Assembly: GCA_973895155.1 (NCBI GenBank) | Contig: OZ316892.1 | Location: 8,494,001-8,558,000 of the forward strand | DNA length: 64,000 nt | Reading direction: 5' to 3' | DNA from: Marsupella aquatica | Taxonomy: Eukaryota; Marchantiophyta | In this document: piece after piece, positions 45,878 through 56,500 of the stretch | How the letters are laid out: each line of letters starts with the position of its first letter | Position numbering within the stretch: position 1 is the stretch's first letter | The notes under the pieces: model-generated | Databases searched by the model: none | Seen by the model: the letters and a program-made list of their open reading frames with translations, nothing else | Told to the model about the DNA's origin: nothing | Made by a program: the position numbers and the translations under genes

Positions 45878-48800
45878 TTAGTAGAGAACCTCATCATATA
45901 CAACATTTTTGGTCAACTTTGCTTCTCCATCTTCATCGTCTGGAAGTAACACTTTTATCCTTGTAGGACATGTTGCTCTTGAAAAGGCAACATACAATTG
46001 ACCATGACTGAAAACCGACTTAGAAAGTTGCAATCCTACATGTTCTAAAGTCTGACCTTGTGCTTTATTAATAGTCATGGCATATGCCACTCGAACTGGG
46101 AATTGGACTCTTCGCAGCATGAAAGGAAGTCCCTCATCTGACGTCAACGGAATACGTGGTATGAACGTTATGTTCCCTGCATGTTTGCCTGCAAGAACCC
46201 GCGCCTCTATGACACGGCTATTGATTGTACGTACTATGAGTCGTGTCCCGTTACATAATCCTGTAGTGAAGTCGACATTACATAAAAGAATAACAGGGCA
46301 TCCAACCTTAAGTACCAGCTTGTGCAGAGGCAAGCCGCTGGGTGTTAGCGTATTCAAGAACTCAGTAGGGTAAAAGTCACGTCCTTCCAATTGATCCGGG
46401 CGATCTATACTTAAGAAGGTGTGCGCATCTCCTGCGAGCCCTTCCAATATTGAACTGTTGATCTTCAACGCCTCCTCGTTCGTTGGCGCCAATATTGTTC
46501 TCTCGCTTAGGAACTTGTCATCAATATTCTCCAATGATGGATAAATTGCACGAATCAAGGAGTCGGTATCAACAATGTTCTCCGTCATGGATGGCGGGAC
46601 CATAATCATGTTATTCAACGCTCCTTGCTTTGGCAATTTATCATCCCCAAGTTGAAGGAGCCATTCTTGGAAAGTCTGGTTCCCAAACTCAATTGAAGTG
46701 GATGTACCCCGCGCACGCATATTCTCCGTAAGCTTGAATGTTTTCACAGAGTGCCAAATGTGAGATTTCTTCAAGCATCCTCCCACAATCTGTGCACGGC
46801 TTGCTCTTGCTTTCACCGGCAATACTTGTCGAAAGTCCCCTACAAATGCAACCACCAGCCCCCCAAACTTTCTGTTGTCTTCTCTTATGTCGCGAAGTGT
46901 CCTATCAAGCGCCTCCACAGCATGTCGATGAACCATAGGCGCTTCATCCCACAAAATGAATGTTGTCCTTCGCAACAATTCAGCAAGCTCCGTTTGCTTC
47001 TTCACGTTGCATAGTGATTGAGCATTGGGATTGAGAGGAAGCTTAAACCTTGAATGTGCTGTGCGACCTCCATCCAACAACAAACCTGCAATTCCCGAAG
47101 AGGCCACAGCCAACGCTACGTCCCCATCAGCCCGCACCCTACGTAGAAGAACATTCTCCACAAAGGTCTTCCCTGTCCCTCCTGGCCCATCTATGAAGAA
47201 TGTGGAAGCCTCACGACCCCGAACCGCCTCCAATATTGCAGTGTAAGCAATGCGTTGCCCAACATTCAACAACGGCTCCTGCTCAGCCAATTGTTGTTCC
47301 AAATCCTCTTGGCGATAGGACATCTCCTCCCGTATCAATTGATTGGTGTTTGCCAGATCTTCACAAAACTGTTCTGAAGGGAGGGGCAACCCAAATTCAC
47401 CCAACGTCTTCCCTTGGGTGTGCAATGCCTGTCCAATTAAATACAATGCGAAGCTCCTTTGTTGTTCTTCCGAGGGTTCAAGAAAACCTATGCTGAGAAG
47501 GCGATGACAACAATCATCACTCAACTTTGAAGCGTAACTTGTCCACAGATCAAAGGGTTGTGTGGGGCCGCCAAAGATGAGGATGGTGATGAACAACCGT
47601 CGAAGTTGTGAGCCGGTCTGCATGAGGCCCGCCTCGCCAAGACACCTATCCCACTCTACATCATTCTCGTACAATCCACGTGCGAGGGCGGCCTCTTTGA
47701 ACGTTGGATGCACCACGTTCTCAAAAGTTTGGAGATCTTCAAAACTTTGAGCCCCAGTGACAACAATCAAGAGGGCTCGCAAATAATATCTCTCCCCAGC
47801 CGATGGTGCCACAAAGTACATTCGCCCAATGCTAAACCCTTGTTGACGCGGAGACCATTTCCGTAGAGCCTTGTTCCACGTCCATTCTTGAGGGAAATTA
47901 GTGTACGTGACCCTAAACCCTAAACCCTTTCAACCACGTCTATGATGTCTGCATCTTCATTGAACATCACTGCCTGCTCCCTTTCACAATGCACTTGGAG
48001 ACGTTGGATAGAAGTACTACTCTCCGCCATTTTAAATTGGAAAATGCGCCACGTCCCTTCCGCCGCAGACACGTAACGGGCATCAAGATGTGTTTTGATT
48101 TCATCCCGTGACTCTCCAACTTCCACCGTCGCCCGATCATGCCCCTTATATACATACTTGTATAAGTACTTAATCGCCTTAATGGAACAACAAATCTCCA
48201 CGTTAATATGAGCATTGTATTTCATGCTCAAGTATGGGCTATAGGGAACAACCCACCTATTGTCAAACCTAAATCCATTATTGTCCTTGCTGAATGACTG
48301 GCCATTGTCTCGCCTTCGATACAAAGGATAGCCTCCGTCCCCAAATTGTGTCTCTGAGGAGAATTCGCGAGGATATTTCTTCGTGCACTTCCCATCTTCC
48401 ATGCAGGGTGAGTTTGGATAACCTATGCCACATGGACCATGGACCATGCACTTGGTTATCGTCTCATGAAGTCGAGGATATTTTACTCTATCTGGGATCT
48501 CCGCACACACCAACTCATCCACCTCGTCAGGGGTGCGAATCTTGTGCTGCTCTGCCAAAATGATCAACATGTGGGCATGGGGCAACCCACGCTTTTGGAA
48601 CTCTATGACATACATAGAGGCAACGGGCCTTCCTAAGACCCCTTGGCGAACCTCTGCTAATAGCGCCCTTAGCTTCAGTTTGAAGCATCGTGCCACAATC
48701 TCATCCCGGTCGGCTGGACTTTGAACCTCAAAGCACTCTGCTTTGATCTCCGGCCATTCTGGATTGCAAGTGAACATGATGAAGAGATCTGGCGGGCCGT

Positions 48801-50977
48801 ATGTGCGTACGACAGCCATGGCATCCTGGTATGCTTGGGCCATGCTACGTGCGCTACCACCATAAGTCGAGGGCAGGATGAAAGTCTTGCCCAACTCACT
48901 TGCGCGTGTATCTCCCTCATGCACGGCATCTTGAAGACCCGAATATAGGTCAGTCCGCAATTTTCGTTGATTATTGCGGATATACGTCAAGCATGTTTGA
49001 TCGATGCATGCATAGGCATCAACAATGTACTGCTTTAGGAGCCGTCCACCACGAAGGAGCCAATCATCATTGCATCGTGCATGAAGATGGTATGCAAAGT
49101 ATTGTAGTTGGGTGACCTTCTTGGACCCGTTACGTCCACTCCTTGCCCCGGTTAATAGCTTGCTGAAGAACCCCGTCACTCATTTCAAAACCCGTCAACG
49201 GGATATCATATGACCATCCGTCTTGGCCTCGCGGGAAAAGAAGAACATAGTGGAGTGGTGCATAAGACCTATATATGCCACTCAGAGATCCTGCGCACAT
49301 GCCCATCTATTTGCCTAAGGATGATGTCCCTATGGCATACCTCTATATCTTCGTCACCCACCATGACAACGCCAATCTCATCAGCCGTGGGCTTGTTATA
49401 ACATCTTGGATCACTATCGCGCTCCGCCAGGAGGCGTAAAGATACCTCTGGCACATCTCCCCCCTCGATCCGACTTCCTGCGTTCTTAAATAGATGAACA
49501 TATCCATTATGTTCATGCAACATGTCTTGTAGTTGAGCCAGTATCCTTGGATCCAAGTGCGGCATTCGGTTGAGCCTGCAACAAAAGCAATTAGAACCAC
49601 TTGGGTTGGAGATATATGAAAATGTACCTAAGCAAGATGGAAGAGCAAGTGGTCATGGGATTGGGGAAGGTACCTATTCCCCACTTCATTGGCGGTGTCG
49701 TAAATGTACAATTGCGCAAATTTGGGTCCTTCTCCTGTAGGGGGCAAAAGGCTTCCCGCAAGATGGTACAACGCTCCTTGGATACGAAAGGAATAAGGTC
49801 CTTGACTATTATTGTGCTCATCCACTTTTGCACCAATGGAGGTAAATGCCAAGGCATTGTTATAACCTCTTATGTTGTCGCGGAAATTCTTCCCAACATT
49901 GTCTTGCCTTGTAAGCAAGCTTCGCAAAGGCTCGGGTGGGGCACCAAAAGGAGGCAATTTCACCTTGCCGTCCGCACAACAGGCACTAAAAAGGGGATTG
50001 TTTTCGGTGCCCTTTTTGCATTCAAGAAGCCAATGAAGTGCCCCACATGTGTGGCAAACCACGTCCATACGCCCCAAACCATGTCGGGCCAAGTGAGGAT
50101 CCAACGGCCTTCGCGCCTTTGGAAGACGACTGATTAGTTGTGCCCTACGTCTTCTTCGCGCTATTTCTTCTTCGCTCCGCAATGCAGGAGTGACTGGTGC
50201 AGCTGCCAAACTCTCCTGGACTTCAAACATAATATCCGGCCCTACATTCGGCTCCCTTTCTCCACTTGACAGCTCCAAGGTCCCCTCCACAAAAGTGTCA
50301 AATTCACCATCCCCGTCGTTGACATAATCTTCCTCAGCGTCATATAATTCCCCCACCGCATGTTGATCAAACCCGCCATCCATTGCCCCATTGATGAGCC
50401 ACTCCTCATCAAACAAATGAGTTTCAGTGTGAGCGTGCATCGGTTCCTCCGGCGGACAATCAATCCCCCCATCATCCAACGCCCCATTGATAAGCCACTC
50501 CTCATCATAGAGGCAAGGTTCCGGCTGAACATGTGATGCTGCCTCATAGGACGCGTTGGAGGCTAACTCCAATGGAGGATGGTGAATCTGACTTTCATCC
50601 AAAGCACCTTGAATGAGCCATCCTTCATCAAATACATGTGGGTCACAGGGAACCATGGGTTGGCGGACCGATGTGCTCGGATCACCAACACCAATATTGG
50701 AAATGGCATGGGGCCTTTCCAATGCTTGCCCTTGGCGTCGAGCCTCACGACGAAGCTGTCTCCCACTGTTCATATGCCCAACCAAGTTTGGTTGAGCGCT
50801 CGCTTCTGCCCGAACCCCATCAGTTGGAGCCCCTGCAGCCCCTCCATTATTTCCAACCACCCCATTTTGTTGTTGCCGACGCTGCGCTCGCCTCGCCCTC
50901 CGCCTTTCATTAATGGCGTCTTTGTTTTTGGCGTACCTCTCACGCCGAGCCGCCAATACCTGGTCGGGAGAAGGCAT
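45878..50977 (-). pseudogene. Helitron Rep/helicase (RepHel), frame-disrupted
   Basis: In transcript order. First, 50977-49674: an N-terminal region with a basic start, three repeats of the kind FDEEWLINGALDDG, and a Zn-type motif CHTCGALHW..CC. It joins through a 98-bp intron (49673-49576; AATAG|GTACC to TTGCAG|G) to 49575-49269, giving the conserved YDTANEVGNRLNRMPHLDPR. Second, the Rep core 49179-47920: FTCNPEWPEI, the HUH motif GLPHAHM and the two-Tyr motif AIKYLYKYVYKG. Third, the PIF1-type helicase 47821-45878: Walker A DGPGGTGKT, Walker B LWDEAP, VGDFRQVLPV, LTENMR and the C-terminal INKAQGQT and YVAFSRA. The enzyme nicks and unwinds DNA for rolling-circle transposition. Breaks: a one-base frame change at about 49270 in a TATATA run, a second near 49185, and a stop plus frame change at 47911-47928 in a TTTAGGG repeat where a conserved stretch also seems lost. 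The catalytic motifs remain readable. Confidence 0.88.
47911..47928. repeat. Telomere-type repeat inside the Helitron gene
   Basis: CCCTAAACCCTAAACCC on the plus strand, two-plus units of the plant telomere repeat. It lies exactly where the Rep frame ends and the helicase frame resumes. Confidence 0.85.
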
Positions 50978-51314
50978 GTTGGCAACGGTACCCTCAGCAT
51001 AAGAAAGCCCTAATTACTCCATGCTCCCGCCCATAGTCCGTTGTCTGCATCCAACGCACATATTTTGTTAGTCATTCTAATTTAAATGAGTCATTTAAAT
51101 TTACATGCCCCATTCCAAGCTTGACAAACCCTAAGTAAGTTGAACACCGGTTGGAGGACACCATCGCAAGAGACATGGGATATTAGAAGGAGCCCAATAT
51201 CCGTCAAGGATACATCCTATAAGGGCCCCCTCATCCCGCCCACCCACCCAACCTTGGCGACGTTCCTCCTGCTTCCAGGAGTTGTGCCTCTTGCCCCTAA
51301 GTTAACCCATGTTT

Positions 51315-51925
51315 GCTTACTTGGCTTTGGCCACCCCTATGCCGAGACCCCTTGGGGCAACGGCACGACTTGGCCAACTTTTCAACTAAACATTTTCCCA
51401 CTCCTTGCATGATCCCCAAACCCCATTGGTAACCCCAAATTTTTTGTGACTTAAAGTTGTTTAACTGAAAGTCGTGGTGGCCGCTTACTTGGCTTTGGCC
51501 GCCCCAATGCCGAGACCCCTTGGGGCAACGGCACGGCTTGGCCGACTTTTCAACGGGCCTTTTTTCCTACCCCTTGCATCCCGCAACCCCATTGGTAACC
51601 CCAGATTTTTGGTTACTTTAAGTGTCTAACTTAAAGTCATCGCGGCCGCTTACTTGGCTTTGGCCGCCCCAATGCCAAGACCCCTTGGGGCAATGGCACG
51701 GCTTGGCCGACTTTTCAACGGGCCTTTTTTCCTACCCCTTGCATCCCCAAACCCCATTGGTAACCCCAAAGTTTTTGTCACTTTAAGCTTTTTAACTTCA
51801 AGTCGTTGCGGGCACTTACTTGGATTTGGCCGCCCCAGTGCCGAGACCCCTTGGGGCAACGGCATGGCTTGGCCGACTTTTCAGCGGCACAAATTTCCTA
51901 CCCCTTGCATGGAATCCCATTGGTA
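51315..51925. repeat. Four-copy tandem repeat, about 165 bp, in the Helitron 5' region
   Basis: Units start at about 51315, 51483, 51648 and 51812. Each contains CTTACTTGG.TTTGGCC, GAGACCCCTTGGGGCAA (variant AAGACC), ACTTTTCA and CCCCATTGGTAA(C/G)C. The middle two units are most similar. Confidence 0.9.
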
Positions 51926-52151
51926 AGCTCATCCATGTTTACTCGGCTCCTTACTCACCAACGCCATTCCCCCTTGGGGTGGTGGTGTGGTTTGTGTCAC
52001 CTTCCAACTTGGATCCTGACTTGGATGCATGCTTGAGAGGAGGTGGTCCCCTCATATATACTTCTGGGGACCTGCCACCCCCGGACCACCTTTGGTCCCG
52101 GTATTTTTGGCCCCCAACCCACGTTTTTCAGTGCAAAACAGAGTGGCAGCA

Positions 52152-52565
52152 CATAACGGCAACAATGAGCATTCTATTGGGTCCAGGCAAGGGCAATGCA
52201 AGGCTGAGCCCAGGTCTGAGTCGGGCGTGGAGTCATCGTTAGCAGCCAGGCCTGAGTTGGGAGCGGAGTCGTTGTCAGCAGCCAGGCCTGAGTTGGGAGT
52301 GGAGTCGTTGTCAGCAGCCAGGCCTGAGTTGGGAGCGCAGCATAGGTTTGGTCCAGGCACATAACGGCAACAATGAGCATTCTATTGGGTCCAGGCAAGG
52401 GCAATGCAAGGCTGAGCCCAGGTCTGAGTCGGGCGTGGAGTCGTCGTTAGCAACCAGGCCTGAGTTGGGAGCGGAGTCGTTGTTAGCAGCCAGGCCTGAG
52501 TTAGGAGCGGAGTCGTCGTCAGCAGCCAGGCCTGAGTTGGGAGCGCAGCATAGGTTTGGTCCAGG
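52152..52565. repeat. Nested tandem repeat: 208-bp duplication of about 42-bp units
   Basis: The block starting CATAACGGCAACAATGAGCA at 52152 repeats at 52360 almost exactly. Within each copy a smaller unit, AGCCAGGCCTGAGTTGGGAG plus (C/T)GGAGTCGTTGTC, is itself repeated three times. Confidence 0.92.
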
Positions 52566-52799
52566 CGTCTTGGGAGTTGGCCGTTGCAAGTCCGGTGAGG
52601 GCGACAATAGGTCCGGCGTGGCAAGTCCAGGCAAGGATTCAGCCCTTGTCCACTTGTCGTCAGTTGTCGGTCCGCAGGGAGGGCATGGCGCAGCGAGGGC
52701 AGGGCGCAGCAAGGGCAGTCCGCAGCGTGGGGCAGGGCAATTGGTCGCAGGCAGGTCCAGGCGCGAGGCGCAAGGCAAGTCCCACCTCGCGAGTCGGGC

Positions 52800-53260
52800 C
52801 AAAGGGAGTGGCAAGGCGAGGGGCCAGGGAGTGGCGCGAGGTGCGCGAGGGAGGGAGGGAGCCAGAGGGAGGCGAGGGAGTGGCGCAAGGGAGCCGGAGG
52901 GAGCCGAAGTGGAGGCGAGGGAGGGAGTGGCGCGAGGGAGGGAGCTGGAGGGAGGCGAGGCGCCACTCGCGAGGCCGAGGGGTGCGGGTCAGAGTTTAGG
53001 GTTGCGAGTCGGGGGTGTGGCCGAGCGAGGGAGAGGGGAGGTGGTCGGGGCAAGGGAGGGACGGCCTCGCAGCTAGGGAGGGAGGGAGGGCGGGTGTCGC
53101 GGCGAGGGAGGGCCTCGCGCCTTGGGGGAGGGCCTTGCGCCTGGGGAGGAAGAGAGGCAGGGACACGGGGAGGGCTGCGGCGGCAGCGTCAGGTCGTCGC
53201 AGCAGGGAGACAGGGAGGGACGGAGAGAGGCGGGGAGACAGGGAGAGAGGTGGGAGGCGG
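52800..53260. repeat. GC-rich GGGAGG low-complexity tract
   Basis: Dense GAGGGAGGGAGG, GGCGAGGG and similar text, strikingly more GC-rich than the rest of the window. Overlapping long ORFs on both strands are composition artefacts. It lies near the 5' end of the Helitron. Confidence 0.8.
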
Positions 53261-53522
53261 GGAGACTCGGGCCCAAGTGCGGCGACGGTATGGGCCGCTG
53301 CTAATGCAGGGTGGTCACTGCGGCCGCTGCGGATGCAGGGTGGTCGTGGAGGATTTTAGACGGCGCGCTATTGGCCGCGGCGTATGCAAGTGGTCGCGGC
53401 ACATTTTATCCCTTATTGCTTACGCATTTTACGTTTTCAATTCTTTTACACCCTAAACGGCCCTGTTAATTTAAACGACGACCACGGCAAAAAATGGCGC
53501 AACCTTGTATTATAGTTTAGGA

Positions 53523-56500
53523 TTGTGTTGCTGCACATGTGAAGCATGATTTAGCTGCATCATAAAACCTCCAAAAACTTGCCTCACTCGATGCTCTTTT
53601 ATACTCTAGAAGCCTAGACCTCACCTCTAGCTTGGAGTTCTTGCTTTATAACTCAAATAAGATGTTTTTCCAGCACCAGTTAACCAACCATGTACCGTTA
53701 ATAACTTAGAATCATTCCAAGTCTAAAATCATGCCACAAGTCATGTGCTTAACAAACTAAGTAAAACGGCGAGAAAAAGGGACCACTTCGTCTTCCCAGA
53801 CGGAAAGTGAAGTTTTAACAGACGGCAAATTAAAACCAAAACACAAATTCCACGACCAGGATTCGTAGTCTGGAAGCAGACCATCAGAAAAAAAAGATAA
53901 GGGATTGCTTCCGATGGCTACCTCTCTCGCTCCAGGAAAGCGGATCAGCACACCTGTTTTTGGGGATCAGAGTGAGCGGATCGTCTGGTTGGGTACAGTC
54001 GTAGTGTCAAAGTTCATAAATCTGCTTCAACAAAAGTAGTATCCTCAACTACTTTTGAAAGTGCTACGATTGGGAATCTCAAGTCGCAAGGCACCTGTTG
54101 CAAAACGTTAGTGAGTGGGTTTCCAAGATTGTTATCAGTAAAGTCTGCTGGACATAGACAGAAACTGAACGCGTATAAACAAGGAATTTTCCTTACTGGG
54201 GAGGAGCCTATTGGAACTTAACATACAATTCGGTCCTACCAGAGATACATGTAATTACTCCTCTTCGATTGATGTGAGGCAGGTATATTACCCCAAAGAC
54301 CTACCAGAGCAATCCGCAATGGTTGAAGTGCCACAATAAGCTGGCTTGTAGCTTCGTGTCCAAGCCACAAGGAATATGTCGCCTCTCATCTCTCAATTGA
54401 TGTCACCTCCACGTTATGTCGTAAGAACTTCACAATTGTAGACCATACTTTCGAGAACAAGAGACTAGCACTTGTCCAGAGGTGGTGTGCACAGAGTACC
54501 TCTACGTTGTTGGTCTTGAGCCTCGTTAGGGCCCAAGAGCACCCAAAATCTCGGTAGTGCACATACTTCTGGAAGAATTCTGCTCTGCAGACTTGAACGT
54601 ATATTTTTTACTATACACACAGCCCGCGGCAGGGCAGACTGGCTAATTCGAATTTGCACTCTGCAACAATTCGTAATCCCTGTTAACTATGTTGTTCATC
54701 TCGCCAAACATAGAAACGAAATGAAGTCTTTTGGAGGGAACGTAGTTCAAAAACACGAACTTCTATGGATTGGTTTGCATTGAAAACAAAATGATGCGCT
54801 CTACAGACCAGCTCGCTAACAAGTTCCGCTACTTGCCCGCAGGCAATCTGTTGTGGTGGACGTTGAACCAGGCTGTCTGGATACCAAAAAGGTCTTTTGA
54901 CAGTATAGATATGATGGGCTATGCCCCCATGTAGCTTGATCCCTTCGTTTAAGTGTCCTCTGTTAAAGCTATAAATTCTTCCCATGTCTCCTCCGTACAC
55001 TTGCTTTTTTCACATCATCTTCTCTTCTTCATTGTAAACCTGTAGGCCTACCATTCCTTAATTAGTTTCTCTCCTGCACATACATTCACGGTCTGCAAAG
55101 TTTCTAAACAAACTAATTACTTTTATCCCCTCCAAAAAACGACCACATCAGTTTGAGGTGGAAACAAAGGTAGAACTGGAAAGGACATGATGGCTTGTCC
55201 AGGACAGGTTGGGATCTTCTGAACATGTGAATTCAACAGATTTTAGTGTTGATTGCCAGCCGGTGCCTACGAGCCAACAATCAAGTCAGGTAATGGCCTG
55301 AATCGGTGCTAAGCACGGTTGGATTTTCAGTTACACATAAAACAGAACATTTGTAATTGTACACTTATGACAGCTCCCTGTTCATTGGCCCCGGTTTTTG
55401 GGATGCAAGGATATTCTTAGTAAGCACCTGGAGAGAATGGCGACTGCTCATCCTCTTGGGTCTTGCCATTTTAAAGCAGCTACCTCCTCTGTTTCCTCTG
55501 TTTTTTTTTAAAGGATATTAGGAAATTGTCAAGTACCGTGCAAAAGCAGCAGTGAACTAGGATAGAACGATTTTATCACGTACACACTGTTTCATTGACC
55601 TAAAATGCATGATTGCAAAATCTTCCCAGCCTCCCAGGTAAATTGTTGATTCTTTAAATAGACACAGAGGAGTAACGTGGCAGACAAAGCAAATAAGGAG
55701 ATGATCTTCAGGTTGCGATGACTCGTATTCTGAGATCGATCAATACAGAACCAAACTGGAACTTTGAATGAATTTCCGTTCAACCCAGATTCACATTTTG
55801 TCAGTCTGTAATCGGGTCTGTAATTTATCTAGCTGTGGAAAATCTTCCAGAGAGCGGGAACAAACATTCCGTCCCAACATATTTGATCATCTGGAGTGCT
55901 CTTTGAAAGATATTGACTCCACTGTTTCTAGAACCGGTTGATAATTTCCTTTACAACTCTGTGCGTCAACAAATCCCATCCACTGGGTAGCTTTCTACGC
56001 TTGAATCTATGTAAGCTGTTTTGTACTCATTCATCTCGCCATTTTCTTTCCCACACAGAAGTAACTCTGAATCCCAGCAGTGGCCAAATTTAGGACCAAA
56101 TTGACTCGAAAGTTGTGGTACTATATAATGCTTCTAAGGTTAGCACAACCTGGATTCACATGATCAGGGTCACGAGCAACGAAAGTATTTAGATTGCGAA
56201 ACACCTTAGAGAAGCCGGAAAAGAAAAACTCTGCGAGAATAGATTTCTGTTGTCTGAAGAAGAATACACTTGCATACCAGCACTGTCGATCTTTCTTCCC
56301 GACTATCCAATTTGGCCTGCATTTAATTTCGTCAAGGCGAAATGAGAAGTAATGGCTGCTGACCTGCCTAGCATTCAGTCATGTTGCTATGGGAACAATA
56401 AGGAAATATACGATCTTGTGGGTTTGAAATCTCTCCCTGGAAAATATAAGGGGTTGTCATATCCTGCCTTCACAAATTACTTCGGAGATTGGCAGTACTA

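Larger units (their letters stand above)
45418..53522 (-). mobile_element. Helitron transposon with both ends
   Basis: A rolling-circle DNA transposon of about 8.1 kb on the minus strand. The 5' end at 53522 begins TCCTAAACTATAATA and is preceded by A. The 3' end at 45418 is CTAG followed by T, so the element sits between A and T as Helitrons do. Just before the 3' end is TGCAACGCACGGG, including a GTGC-AAC-GCAC stem-loop, a typical plant Helitron 3' signature. There are no terminal inverted repeats or target duplication, as expected. Inside are a Rep/helicase gene (50977-45878), about 2.5 kb of repeat-rich noncoding 5' sequence, and a repeat array next to the 3' end. The frame breaks in the gene suggest this copy is no longer autonomous. 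Confidence 0.88.

Noticed and set aside
52311-53456. Long overlapping ORFs (up to 242 aa) on both strands
   Set aside because: They arise from GC-rich GGGAGG low-complexity and tandem repeat DNA in the Helitron, where stop codons are rare in all frames.
53914-54039. 41-aa ORF starting MATSLAPGKRISTPVFG in a good start context
   Set aside because: It looks protein-like but has no family I can name, and at 41 aa the length alone proves nothing. A possible GT donor inside leaves the reading uncertain.
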